64,000 nucleotides of DNA from Tahibacter sp042701255 (GTDB taxonomy: Bacteria; Pseudomonadota; Gammaproteobacteria; Xanthomonadales; Rhodanobacteraceae), in contig NZ_CP170554.1 in NCBI RefSeq assembly GCF_042701255.1, positions 558,001-622,000 on the forward strand, read 5' to 3'. Positions 1-9,091 of the stretch are shown here, in pieces. Made by a program: the position numbers and the translations under genes. The first letter of the stretch is position 1. Every line of letters begins with the position of its first letter. The notes below the pieces were generated by a model, which was given only the letters and a program-made list of their open reading frames with translations, did not search any database and was not told where the DNA came from.

Positions 1-365
1 ACGCGCGCGTGATCCTGATCTGCGTCGACAAGGCCGATGACGGCACGCGCATCACCGAGCTGGCCAAGGCCGAGTTTCCGGAGATTCCCGTGATCGCGCG
101 CGCGATCGACCGACGCCACAGCATCGCGCTGCTGCAGGCCGGCGCCGATCTGCAGGTCAAGGAAACCTTCGAATCCGCACTCATGCTCGGGGCGTCCGCG
201 CTGGACCGGCTCGGCGCGTCGCAGGCCGAGATTGCGGAGATCGCCGCGCGCGTACGCGCGACCGATCGGAAGCGCCTGGAACTGGAACTGGCCGGCGGTC
301 TCGATGCCGGACGCGGGCTGTTCAACCGGCGCATGGGGCAGGCGGAAAGCAGCGAGAGCGAATGA
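1..365 (+). CDS. Kef-type K+/H+ antiporter, C-terminal part (5' truncated)
   Basis: This is the C-terminal end of a glutathione-regulated potassium-efflux type antiporter (KefB/KefC family). The frame is open from the first bases of the window, so the start lies outside; the internal GTG at 9 is not a real start. About 120 residues are visible. They match the end of the cytosolic RCK/TrkA-N nucleotide-binding domain (ILICVDKADD, then PVIARAIDRRHS and LLQAGADLQVKETFESAL) followed by the charged C-terminal tail typical of KefC. The family exports K+ in exchange for H+ when electrophiles deplete glutathione. The membrane part cannot be seen, so KefB and KefC cannot be told apart. Confidence 0.8.
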   Translation, partial: ARVILICVDKADDGTRITELAKAEFPEIPVIARAIDRRHSIALLQAGADLQVKETFESALMLGASALDRLGASQAEIAEIAARVRATDRKRLELELAGGLDAGRGLFNRRMGQAESSESE

Positions 366-480
366 CGCGATGCGGCGAGGAGCGGCGTTGCCGTGCCGCG
401 GCCATCTCGCGGCCGAGCGCCGCACTCCTGCCGGGATGCTGAGCTGCTCACGATACATCGGCGTCCTGCCGTCATGCCCT

Positions 481-511
481 CCCGTCCAGGCGCGGCACGC
501 GCCTGGACGGG
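481..511. terminator. Strong perfect hairpin between convergent genes
   Basis: A perfect inverted repeat with 14-bp arms (481-494 and 498-511) and a 3-nt loop (GCA) lies between the ends of the rightward antiporter gene and the leftward beta-helix gene. There is no T-run on either side, so it is not a canonical intrinsic terminator. Its position suggests a shared transcript-end structure for both genes. Confidence 0.55.
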
Positions 512-527
512 AGCGAACACAGGTTCC

Positions 528-2867
528 TCACTGGAAGCCGTTCGCGAAGATCAGATCGTCGTCCACATCCAGGGTGATGCCGTCGAACCAGGCCGTGACC
601 GATCCGCCGATGCTGACGCCGCCGTCGACGGCGATCAGACGCAAGGTCAGCGAACTGCCGTAGCCCCACTCCGCCGCGGAAACATCGATGGACGTCGGCT
701 GCGCCGGATGTCCCCAGGTCGTGCCCGATCCCAGGGTCATTTCGCCGGAACGGTCGGCCGCGCCCGTCGTGCAGGCTTCGCTGCCGGCGCGGCGGAATTC
801 CCAGGCGACGACCGCATAGTCGCGCGACACCACCGTGTTGCCGCCGCCCTTGCCCCAGCCGTTGAGCCGGTAGCGCCCCGGTCCCGGCAGATGCACGCAT
901 TGCTGGCCGACGGTGAAGCGCACGGCGGTCTGGCCGGAGGTGCTGAATTTCCACGACCCCGAACCCGTCGCGCCGGCTGCATTCTCGGTGCCGTCCCAGG
1001 CGCCGGCGGTCAGGGTCCAGTAACGCAGGTCGGAGAAATCGAAATCGCCGTTCAGCACGATGGGCAGCAGTGACTGGCGCTCGAACGGGCCGAGGTCGCG
1101 CGGTCCCAGGAAATTGGTCTTGATCGGCAGGTCCACGTCGTAGGGACGCGCATAGGTGTCGCTGCCGCCGACGGCAACCGCGGCATCCACGGCGCCCGAG
1201 CTCGCCTTCAGGCGATAGTCGCCGCGGCCGGGATCGATGAAGCGCGGTTCGTAGGTGCTCGCCGCCGAAGGGCCGCCGAGACTGCTGTTGTCGCTGGCGT
1301 CGAGCGAACCCGTGCTCAGACTGCCGCCGCTGCGCGACAGCAGGCTCACGCCCGGCTGCCAGAGGATGGAACGCATCAGCCGCACGTCCTTGTTGCTCGC
1401 GGCGAGCACGCTGCCGCCGCTGATCAGGTTGTCGGTGATCGTGGAATCGACCACGACCAGCACGTCGCCGCCGGAAGCCTGGATCAGCTGCTGGCTGACG
1501 GTGTTGCCGGTGACCAGCGCCGTACGCAGCTCGACCGGGCTGTAGCTGTCGCCGGTGCTGGCGGCGATCAGTCGGCCGCCGCGATTGCCCTGCAGGGCGA
1601 TGCCGCCGCCGAGACTGCCGAGCCGCAGCAAGGTGTCGTTCTCCGCGTTGATGATGGCGCCCTGGGTCGCTTGGCCGTTGGCGTCTTCGGCGGTGTTGTT
1701 GACGATGCGCCCGCAGGGAACGTCCACGGCGCAGGGAATCGCGTCGCTCGGCCAGGGGCCGTTATTGAACGTGAACTCGGCGAATTCCTCGACGAGCACG
1801 GCCGTGTCCGATCCCTGTACCTGTACGGCGGCACCCTGCGGCGCGCTGTTGTTCTGCAGCGAGGCATTGAACAGCTGCGCGCGGGAAAAAACGCCGCTGC
1901 TGGTCAGACTGTCTTCGGAGCGCACGTAGATCCCGCCGCCGGCGACCGAGGCGGTGTTGCCTGACAGCACGGCCGGGCGCCCCGCCGCCGTCGCATAGAC
2001 CTTGAGCAGCGAAGTGGGGCCGTTACCCGAGGGCGATCCGCCGATGGCCACACCGCCGCCGTACAGCGCACGGTTGCCGAAGATCGCACCGAGGGAGCTG
2101 CCGCTGCCGATCGTGGCGTAGCTCGACAGACCCGACGAATAGACATACAGGCCGCCACCGCGGCCGCCGGTACCGCCGAGGCCCTGCGCTTCGTTGAAGA
2201 AGATTGCGCTGTCGGCCGTCAGCATGGTCATCTCGATCTGGTCGGCGACGATGCCGCCGCCGTTGTAGCGCGCGATGTTGCTGGAGACATTGACGTTCGC
2301 GCCGATGACGAGCTCCGCATTCGTGCCGGTGCCTTCGGCATAGATGCCGCCGCCGTTGCCGGCCGTGTTCTGGCGGATGTTGCTGTTGCTGACATCGAGC
2401 AGGCCGTTACCGCGGAAATAGATGCCGCCGCCCTTGCCGTCGCCGTCTTCGTCGCCGCCGCTGATCGTCAGGTAGCGCAGGCGCACGAGCGCGCCGCTAT
2501 TGCCGGTGATGCGGAACACCGGTTCGGTCGCGCCGCCGAAGCCGCTGACGATGGTGTAGGTCCCGTCGAAGGCCGCCGTGCAGTTGGCGTAGCCGCCTTC
2601 GATCGTGAGCTCCTGGCTCGTGGTGACCGAGTTCGCTTCGGGTTCGTAGGTCAGCGAGCGCGTCAGCCGGACCGTGTCGGCGCCGGCGCTGGCCTCGGCC
2701 GCATTGATGGCCGACTGGATCGTGCCGTGCGTGCATTGGCCGGGACCGACCGGCGAGCCGACGGTGAACACCGCGGCCGGCGCGGACGCCGTCGCGAACA
2801 GGTACAAGAGAGCCGACGACGCGGCAAGGCGCGGCGCAGTCGTCGCAGTCAGGGCACAGCGATGCAT
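528..2867 (-). CDS. Exported right-handed beta-helix protein with IFANGF-type C-terminal tail
   Basis: A predicted secreted protein of 779 aa. The start at 2867 is chosen over upstream starts because AGGAG sits 7 nt before this ATG and a signal peptide follows (about residues 1-32, ending near SAPAA). The body has repeated glycine-rich turns (GGGIYFRGN, GGGIYAEG, GGGIVADQ, GGGLYVYSS, GGGVAIGG), the pattern of parallel beta-helix/polymorphic-outer-membrane-protein repeats. The last ~170 residues look like a beta-sandwich domain, and the protein ends DDDLIFANGFQ, a tail seen on many exported proteins of Xanthomonadales. Substrate or ligand is unknown. It is downstream of, and on the same strand as, the kinase/sigma pair, but 491 nt separate them. 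Confidence 0.75.
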   Translation of the reverse strand: MHRCALTATTAPRLAASSALLYLFATASAPAAVFTVGSPVGPGQCTHGTIQSAINAAEASAGADTVRLTRSLTYEPEANSVTTSQELTIEGGYANCTAAFDGTYTIVSGFGGATEPVFRITGNSGALVRLRYLTISGGDEDGDGKGGGIYFRGNGLLDVSNSNIRQNTAGNGGGIYAEGTGTNAELVIGANVNVSSNIARYNGGGIVADQIEMTMLTADSAIFFNEAQGLGGTGGRGGGLYVYSSGLSSYATIGSGSSLGAIFGNRALYGGGVAIGGSPSGNGPTSLLKVYATAAGRPAVLSGNTASVAGGGIYVRSEDSLTSSGVFSRAQLFNASLQNNSAPQGAAVQVQGSDTAVLVEEFAEFTFNNGPWPSDAIPCAVDVPCGRIVNNTAEDANGQATQGAIINAENDTLLRLGSLGGGIALQGNRGGRLIAASTGDSYSPVELRTALVTGNTVSQQLIQASGGDVLVVVDSTITDNLISGGSVLAASNKDVRLMRSILWQPGVSLLSRSGGSLSTGSLDASDNSSLGGPSAASTYEPRFIDPGRGDYRLKASSGAVDAAVAVGGSDTYARPYDVDLPIKTNFLGPRDLGPFERQSLLPIVLNGDFDFSDLRYWTLTAGAWDGTENAAGATGSGSWKFSTSGQTAVRFTVGQQCVHLPGPGRYRLNGWGKGGGNTVVSRDYAVVAWEFRRAGSEACTTGAADRSGEMTLGSGTTWGHPAQPTSIDVSAAEWGYGSSLTLRLIAVDGGVSIGGSVTAWFDGITLDVDDDLIFANGFQ

Positions 2868-3358
2868 GAGCGAACTCCTGGTGGATGGCGAGCACCGGCG
2901 AGGAACGCCACTCGCCGCCGGTTTGCGACACGGCGCCTCGCGTGGGCGGGAGTTCGGCAGCGAGGACGTGACGAGGTCGACGTTGTGCCGGATATCTGTC
3001 TTTGTGTTGGCTGCGCCTCTTGCTTCCGGGCTCGACGCGCACGGCGTCGGCTCTCGCGCCTGCCGCTTGCGAAAGATCTCGACGCATGCGGGCATGAACC
3101 CGCTCCCTCCGTCGCGGTGCGTGCCGGAACGGGAGAGTTGGACGACGGAGGCTGAATACCCGTCAGCGCGCCATGCGGTTTTCGCGACGGCGTTCGCGTC
3201 GTGAAGGATTCGCCGGAAATTCAACCGGACCGCGCGCCACGGCTTCCGCGCTGTTCCTGGCGCCGTCGGAAAGACAGAAGCTGCCGAGCAGTCGCCGATT
3301 CCGACCTAGGAAGGAAAGCGCAATCGCGATGACCGGTTTCGAGCGGTCAGCCGATCGT
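2868..3358. other. Intergenic region upstream of the beta-helix gene
   Basis: 491 nt between the kinase-TPR gene stop and the beta-helix gene start. It must hold the promoter of the beta-helix gene on the minus strand, whose AGGAG ribosome-binding site is near 2875-2879. Open frames here are arginine-rich and look like shadows. I see no clear sigma-70 promoter, repeat or RNA gene. Confidence 0.4.
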
Positions 3359-6130
3359 TCACTGCACCGTAGCTGCAGCCGCCGGCAGCGCAGCCGCGAG
3401 ACGTACGAGACGGCCCGGCGGATTGCGCAGCGCGGCGAGACGCGTGCGGCCGAGGGTCGCGTAGCGCTGCGCCGCAGCCGTGTCGCCGAGATGCTGCGCC
3501 GCCTGCGCCTGACGCAAGGCAACTTCGATCTGCAATGACGGATCGGCGGCCTTGGAAGCGGCCAGCGCGGCCTCGGCCGCGGTCAACACGTCGCGCGCCG
3601 GTCCGGCACGATCCAGCCCGAGCAAGGCGACGCCGCGCAGCACGCCGATTCGGCCATCCCAGTAGGCCGAATCGGCCAGCGCCGGCGCGAGCACCGTGTC
3701 GATGCGATCGAGCAGCGGCAGCGCACGGGCCGCATCGTCGAGGTCCAGATACAGCCGTGCGAACTGCTCGCAGACGCGCGCTTCGACGTCGCGGTCGGGC
3801 GCGGTCCCCAGCGAGACGAGTGCATGGCGCAACTCGGCCTCGCCCGCTGCGCGGTCGCCGATGCGAACCAATGCTTCGCCATAGCTCGCACGCACACCGG
3901 CGGTATCGGCATGTTCGGCGCCGAGCCTGGCCGTGCTGCGCGCGAGCGCTTCGCGCAGCAGTTCCTTGGCCGCGGCGGGCTGTTCGAGCTGCAGTTCCAG
4001 CCGGCCGAGGTTTTCCAGATCGTTCGCGATCTCGGGATGATCATCGGCATAGGCGATGCGGTTGATGCGCAGCGACTCCAGACCCGAGGCCAGTGCCGCG
4101 TCGAAGTTGCGCTGCGAATGCTGCAGGATCATCAGCGCATTCAGATGGCGCGCGCGGCGCCAGTCGTCGTTCGGAAGCACGGCGGCATCGATGTCGAGCG
4201 CAGCGCGGATTTCGCGCTCGGCCGCCGGCAGATCGCCGACTCGGCGATAGGCGCGCGACAGCGCAGCGCGCACCGAGGCCGCATTGAGATGCTGCGAACC
4301 GTACAGGCGTTCGTTGATCGCGAGCTGTTCCTTGAGGCTCGCGATCGCGCCAGACGCGTCGCCGGACGCGAGCTGCGCCGTCGACTGCGAACTCAGGATC
4401 AGCGACAGCAGCTCCGCATCGCCGCTGCGGCGCGCGAGCGCGACCGCGGCTTCGACGTCGGCGATCGCGCGCCTGGCGTCGTGCTCCTTGGTCGCGATCG
4501 CCGAGGAGTAGCTCAGGAGTCGGCTGCGCAGGCGCGGCTCGGCCGCGGCGGACTGCGCGAGCAGGCCGTCGATCCGCGTGCGCGCATCGGCGAAGTCGCC
4601 GAGCAGGAACAGCGTATAGGCGAGCTCGCCGCCGGCGGCCAGCGACAGCGGCGAGGCACCGCCGAACTCGCGCAGCGCCTGTTCGTAGTTCCATCGGCCG
4701 AGGTCGCGCGCCGAGGTCTGGCGTCCCTGGATGCGCAGCACCGTGGCGAGCTCGGTCAGTAGCTCGGTGCGCGCGCGCGGATTCATCTGCGCATCGCCGC
4801 GCGCCCGCGCGACTGCCTGCTCCACGACCTCGGTGATGCGCGGCGGCCCTTCGCGCGGCGAACTCGGCTGCGCTTCCTGGAACGCGACGACCATGAAATC
4901 GCGCATCGCGTTGGCGCGGCGCAGCTCGTCGCGCGCGACGTTGGCCTGCCACAGCGCGACGCCGAGCGCGGCGAGCAGCGCGAGCAGGAACGCCGCCGAC
5001 GTGGCCACGCCGCCGCGATGGCGGGCGACGAATTTTTTCGCGCGGTACCAGCGCGACGGCGGATGCGCCGCGACCGGGCGGCCGTCGAGCAGGCGTTCGA
5101 TGTCCTCGGCCAATGCGCCGGCACTGACGTAGCGCTGTTCGGGTTCCTCGGCGATGGCCTTGAGCACGATGTTGTCGAGATCGCCGCGCAGCAGACGGCG
5201 CGTGGTCTGCGGCGGCGCCGGCAGTTGGCCCGGCGCGGCATCGTCGCGGACCTGGCCGCTCGGCGTATGCGCGCGGCCGTCGCCGGGACGCTGGCCGGTC
5301 AGCAGTTCGCCGAGCAGTATGCCCAGCGCATAGACGTCGGTCGCCGTCGTGACCGCGCCGCCGCAACGCTGCTCCGGTGCGGCGTAGGCCGGCGTGAACG
5401 CGGGCAGGCGCGTCTGCGTTTCGTCGTCGGCGTCGAGCAGCTTCGCGATGCCGAAGTCGAGCAGCTTCACGTGGCCGTCGGCGCTGACCAGCACGTTGGA
5501 CGGCTTGAGATCGCGATGCACGATCAGCGCGCGGTGCGCGGCCTCGACCGCGCGGCAGACGCGCAGGAACAGGCGCAGGCGCGCGGTCAGATCGAGGCTG
5601 CGCGTGCAGGCGTAGTCGGTGATGGCCTGGCCGTCGACGAGCTCCAGCGCGATGTAGGCCAGGCCCTGTTCGGTGACGCCGCCTTCGATCAGGCTGGCGA
5701 TGTCGGGGTGGCTCAATGCGGCCAGCGCCTGGCGCTCGCGGCGGAACTGGCGCTGCGCTTCGTAGCTGTAGAGACCACGGCGCAGCAGCTTGAGCGCGAC
5801 TTCCTGGCGCACGCCGGCCGCGTCGCGCCCGGCGCGGAACACTGTCGACGAGCCACCTTCGCCGAGCAAGGCGATGAGCCGCCAGGGTCCGATCCAGCCG
5901 CCCGGCGCGAAGGTCAGCGGCTCGGCTTCGCCGAGCGCCTGCAGCGCGTCGGCCGCGTCCTGCCCAAGCGCGCCGTCGCCGTCATCGCGGTCGGCCGCGA
6001 GCAGGCGTTCGACCTGCTCGCGCTGCGCGGAGTCGGCGCAGTGCGCGGCGAGGTAGGCCGCGCGCGCCGCGTCGTCGAGTTCGCAGGCGGCTTCGAACAG
6101 GTCGCGCAGGGAAGGGACGGGCGTGCTCAT
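3359..6130 (-). CDS. Serine/threonine protein kinase with transmembrane segment and TPR region
   Basis: A 923-aa receptor-like kinase. The N-terminal ~75 residues are an alpha-helical cap. The kinase domain (about residues 82-350) is complete: glycine loop LLGEGGSSTVF (88-98), ATP-anchoring Lys114 in VALKLL, catalytic HRDLKPSN (205-212), DFG (225-227) and APEQ. One hydrophobic segment follows (about 374-396), then a long helical C-terminal part with TPR-like repeats, predicted periplasmic. Its start is 70 nt downstream of the stop of the ECF sigma gene on the same strand, so the two are probably one operon. Sigma/kinase pairs in related bacteria work by kinase-dependent activation of the sigma factor; that is inferred here. 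Confidence 0.9.
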   Translation of the reverse strand: MSTPVPSLRDLFEAACELDDAARAAYLAAHCADSAQREQVERLLAADRDDGDGALGQDAADALQALGEAEPLTFAPGGWIGPWRLIALLGEGGSSTVFRAGRDAAGVRQEVALKLLRRGLYSYEAQRQFRRERQALAALSHPDIASLIEGGVTEQGLAYIALELVDGQAITDYACTRSLDLTARLRLFLRVCRAVEAAHRALIVHRDLKPSNVLVSADGHVKLLDFGIAKLLDADDETQTRLPAFTPAYAAPEQRCGGAVTTATDVYALGILLGELLTGQRPGDGRAHTPSGQVRDDAAPGQLPAPPQTTRRLLRGDLDNIVLKAIAEEPEQRYVSAGALAEDIERLLDGRPVAAHPPSRWYRAKKFVARHRGGVATSAAFLLALLAALGVALWQANVARDELRRANAMRDFMVVAFQEAQPSSPREGPPRITEVVEQAVARARGDAQMNPRARTELLTELATVLRIQGRQTSARDLGRWNYEQALREFGGASPLSLAAGGELAYTLFLLGDFADARTRIDGLLAQSAAAEPRLRSRLLSYSSAIATKEHDARRAIADVEAAVALARRSGDAELLSLILSSQSTAQLASGDASGAIASLKEQLAINERLYGSQHLNAASVRAALSRAYRRVGDLPAAEREIRAALDIDAAVLPNDDWRRARHLNALMILQHSQRNFDAALASGLESLRINRIAYADDHPEIANDLENLGRLELQLEQPAAAKELLREALARSTARLGAEHADTAGVRASYGEALVRIGDRAAGEAELRHALVSLGTAPDRDVEARVCEQFARLYLDLDDAARALPLLDRIDTVLAPALADSAYWDGRIGVLRGVALLGLDRAGPARDVLTAAEAALAASKAADPSLQIEVALRQAQAAQHLGDTAAAQRYATLGRTRLAALRNPPGRLVRLAAALPAAAATVQ

Positions 6131-6200
6131 GCCGGCTCCGGATCGGGGGCTCCGGGAAACGCAGAACGCCGGGCGGCGCCTCGCTGCGACACCGCGCGGC

Positions 6201-6743
6201 TCAGTCCGGGATCTGCAGTTCGGATTTCAGGAACGCGCGCGCGAAACGCCAGTCGCGATCGACCGTGCGGCGCGTACAGCCCAGCTGTTCGCCGATCTGT
6301 TCCTGGGTCAGGCCGGCGAAGTAGCGCAGTTCGACCACCTGGGCGGCGCGCGCGTCGATCTGTTCGAGCCGCTGCAGCGCCGCATCGAGGGCCAGCGCCT
6401 GCTCGCCGGTGTCGAGCGCCAGATCGTCGTCGACGCCGCTGAAGGTGACGCGCTGCCAGTCGCCGCCGGCGCGCAGGCGCAGGCGGTCGCGCGCGCGGTC
6501 GGCCAGCAGATGGCGCATGGCCCGCGCCGCATAGGCGAAGAATTGATGCGGATGCGCGAACTGCAGCGCGTCGCGCGCGCCGACGCGCAGGTAGAGCTCG
6601 TGCACGAGCGCCGTGGTGTCCAGCGTCGAACCCGAGGCCCGGTCCAGCGCACGCCCGGCCATGGCCTTGAGCCGCGCGTAGACGGCCGTGAACAACGCGT
6701 CGCCGCTCTGCGCCGGGTCCGCCGTTTGCGCCTGTTCGGTCAT
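6201..6743 (-). CDS. ECF-family RNA polymerase sigma factor (Sigma70_ECF type)
   Basis: A 180-aa sigma factor with region 2 (VHELYLRVGARD ... HQFFAYAARAMRHLLADRAR) and region 4 (LRYFAGLTQEQIGEQLGCTRRTVDRDW, abbreviated by its LTQEQIGEQLG helix). This pattern fits the Sigma70_ECF/TIGR02999 group, which often sits beside Ser/Thr kinases rather than anti-sigma factors. The start at 6743 has a strong purine-rich ribosome-binding site (GGGAGGGGGA). It is first in a probable operon with the kinase-TPR gene. No zinc-binding anti-sigma gene is adjacent, so control by phosphorylation is a reasonable inference. Targets are unknown. Confidence 0.88.
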   Translation of the reverse strand: MTEQAQTADPAQSGDALFTAVYARLKAMAGRALDRASGSTLDTTALVHELYLRVGARDALQFAHPHQFFAYAARAMRHLLADRARDRLRLRAGGDWQRVTFSGVDDDLALDTGEQALALDAALQRLEQIDARAAQVVELRYFAGLTQEQIGEQLGCTRRTVDRDWRFARAFLKSELQIPD

Positions 6744-6846
6744 TCCCCCTCCCGCGCCGCCCTCCGGCGGCTACGCCGGCCGCCTGCGCCGGCCTGCCGG
6801 AATCCGCAGCGCCGGCAGCGGCGCGAGCGGACCGGCAGCAGCCGGA

Positions 6847-7371
6847 TCAGACGTAGTCGTTCTTGAGCTCTACGTATTTCTCGGCCGAGTAATACAGGCG
6901 CTGGATCTCCTCGTCGCTGAGCTTGCGCACGAAACGCGCCGGATTGCCGAGCCAGAGCTCGCCTTCGCCGACCACCTTGCCCGGCGAGACGACGGCGCCG
7001 GCGCCGACGAAACCGTGCTTGCGCACGCGCGCGCCGTCGAGCACGGTCGCCTGCATGCCGATCAGGCAGGCGTCCTCGATCGTGCAGGCATGGATCACGG
7101 CCGCGTGGCCGATGGTCACGTCGTCGCCGATGTGCGTGGCGAAGCCGCCGGGCGTGTACGGGCCGTCGTGGGTCACGTGGACGATGCTGCCGTCCTGGAT
7201 GTTGGTCCGCGCACCGACGCGGATGCGCTGCACGTCGCCGCGGATCACGGCGCAGGGCCAGATCGAGCTGTCGGCGCCGATCTCCACGTCGCCGATGACG
7301 ACGGCAGCCGGATCGACGTAAGCCGTCGCGGCGACGACGGGATGGATACCGCGATAAGGACGCAAAGCCAT
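6847..7371 (-). CDS. Gamma-class carbonic anhydrase family protein
   Basis: A 174-aa left-handed beta-helix (hexapeptide-repeat) protein of the YrdA/PaaY/CaiE gamma-carbonic-anhydrase family. The start at 7371 (MALRPYRGIHP) fits the family length; an upstream start would add an unrelated arginine-rich extension. Repeats such as VVIGDVEIGADSSIWPCAV and candidate metal-binding histidines in IVHVTHDGP and IGHAAVIHACTIED are visible. The family binds zinc or iron at trimer interfaces; whether this member hydrates CO2 is not shown. It is divergent from the aldehyde dehydrogenase gene across 279 nt. Confidence 0.88.
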   Translation of the reverse strand: MALRPYRGIHPVVAATAYVDPAAVVIGDVEIGADSSIWPCAVIRGDVQRIRVGARTNIQDGSIVHVTHDGPYTPGGFATHIGDDVTIGHAAVIHACTIEDACLIGMQATVLDGARVRKHGFVGAGAVVSPGKVVGEGELWLGNPARFVRKLSDEEIQRLYYSAEKYVELKNDYV

Positions 7372-7650
7372 GGCAGACCGACGACAGGGAAACGGAGCGC
7401 GAGGGTAGCGCGGCGCGGCGGGCGCGCCAACGCGACCAAGGCCAGGGCCAGCGGCGCGACCCGCCTTGGTCGTGTCACTGCGCGTCCGCGGCAACACCCG
7501 GTCCGGCCGGTGCGATGCCGCCGATGCGGCAGGGCCGCAGCGAGTCCGATGCCCGCCGAGTCAGCCGTTCCGCCCCCGCCGGCACCGGGTTGCGCCGGCC
7601 GGCTCAAACGGTCGTTTACGCGCCGCGATTCCCGACTACTATTGGCGGCC

Positions 7651-9063
7651 ATGGACACCGCCATCCGCCCGCCGTCACTGAACGCCACGCTCGCCGAACT
7701 ACGCGAGGCCTGGAACGCGAACCGCCCCGACTATGCCCAGCGCATGGACGACCTGGCCCGATTGCGCGCCGCGTTCAAGCGCCGCCTGGACGGTCTCGTC
7801 GACGCGATGAGCGCGGACTTCGGCCGCCGCTCGCGCCACGAGTCGCTGCTGACGGACGGCATGACCGTGCTGCACGAGATCGACGTCGTGCGCAGCCAGT
7901 TGCGCCGCTGGATGCGCCCGCGCTCGCGCGCCGTGGACTGGACCTTCCTGCCGGCCAGCGCCGAGATCCGCTATCAGGCGCTCGGCGTCATCGGCATCAT
8001 CGCGCCGTGGAACTATCCGGTGAACCTCGCGCTGATCCCGCTGGTCACTGCGATCGGCGCCGGCAACCACGTCATGCTCAAGCCGTCGGAGTTCACGCCG
8101 CGCACTTCGCAGGCCATGGCCGAGCTGCTGGCCGAGGTGTTTCCGGCCGATCGCGTCGCGACCGTGCTGGGCGATGCGGAAGTGGCGGCCGAATTCGCCG
8201 GCCTGCCGTTCGACCATCTGCTGTTCACGGGCTCCACGCCGGTCGGCCGCAAGGTCATGGCCGCGGCGGCGCCGAACCTGACGCCGGTAACCCTGGAGCT
8301 CGGCGGCAAGTCGCCGGCCATCGTCGCGCCGGGCTATCCGGTCGCCACGGCCGCCGCGCGCATCGCCGCGGGCAAGTTCCTCAACGCCGGCCAGACCTGC
8401 ATCGCGCCCGACTACGTGCTGCTGCGCGAGGAAGACCGCGCTCCGTTCGTCGCCGCGCTGCGCGACTACGTGCAGCAGCATTATCCGAACCTGCGCGAGA
8501 ACCCCGACTACACCAGCATCATCAACGCGCGCCAGTACACACGGCTGCAGGGCCTGACCGACGAGGCCGCGCGCCGCGGCGCCCAGGTGCTGACCCTGCC
8601 CGATGCGAACGCGCACGACATCGACGCGCGCGTGTTCGCGCCGACCCTCGTGCTCGACGCGCCCGAAGACAGCCGCGTCATGCAGGACGAGATCTTCGGA
8701 CCGATCCTGCCCATCGTCACGGTGGAATCCGTCGACGCGGCGATCGACTACGTCAATGCGCGGCCGCGGCCGCTGGCCCTCTACCACTTCGACCACGATC
8801 GCGCGCGCACGCGCCACGTGCTCGAGAGCTGCGTGGCCGGCGGCGTCAGCGTGAATGACTGCATTTACCACAATGCGCAAAGTGAACTCCCGTTCGGCGG
8901 CGTCGGTCCGTCCGGCATGGGCCACTACCACGGCCATCACGGCTTCGTGACCTTCTCCAAGCAGCTGCCGGTGTTCCGCCAGACGCGCTGGAGTTCGCTG
9001 TCCCTGCTGCGTCCGCCGTACCGCGGTCTGGCCGACTTCGTCACGCGCTTCCTGACCCGCTGA
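7651..9063 (+). CDS. Coniferyl-aldehyde dehydrogenase-like aldehyde dehydrogenase
   Basis: A 470-aa NAD(P)-dependent aldehyde dehydrogenase. The ATG at 7651 (MDTAIRPPSLNAT) gives the normal ~470-aa length of the class-3-like subfamily. Visible motifs are PWNYPVNL, LLFTGSTPVGRKV, the general-base Glu216 in LELGGKSPAIV and the nucleophile Cys250 in NAGQTCIAPD. The C-terminus has FGGVGPSGMGHYHG and ends with a hydrophobic, basic tail (SLSLLRPPYRG), as in membrane-associated fatty or coniferyl aldehyde dehydrogenases. The natural aldehyde cannot be read from the sequence. The regulator gene starts 28 nt downstream on the same strand. Confidence 0.9.
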   Translation: MDTAIRPPSLNATLAELREAWNANRPDYAQRMDDLARLRAAFKRRLDGLVDAMSADFGRRSRHESLLTDGMTVLHEIDVVRSQLRRWMRPRSRAVDWTFLPASAEIRYQALGVIGIIAPWNYPVNLALIPLVTAIGAGNHVMLKPSEFTPRTSQAMAELLAEVFPADRVATVLGDAEVAAEFAGLPFDHLLFTGSTPVGRKVMAAAAPNLTPVTLELGGKSPAIVAPGYPVATAAARIAAGKFLNAGQTCIAPDYVLLREEDRAPFVAALRDYVQQHYPNLRENPDYTSIINARQYTRLQGLTDEAARRGAQVLTLPDANAHDIDARVFAPTLVLDAPEDSRVMQDEIFGPILPIVTVESVDAAIDYVNARPRPLALYHFDHDRARTRHVLESCVAGGVSVNDCIYHNAQSELPFGGVGPSGMGHYHGHHGFVTFSKQLPVFRQTRWSSLSLLRPPYRGLADFVTRFLTR

Positions 9064-9091
9064 GGCGAAACGGACGGCCGGCGTTCGCTGC

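Noticed and set aside
160..180. TTCGAATCC, resembling a tRNA T-loop
   Set aside because: Inside the antiporter coding frame (ETFESA) with no cloverleaf arms around it.
7372..7650. Short frames between the carbonic anhydrase and aldehyde dehydrogenase genes
   Set aside because: They are extensions or shadows of the neighbours with arginine-rich composition and no start signals.
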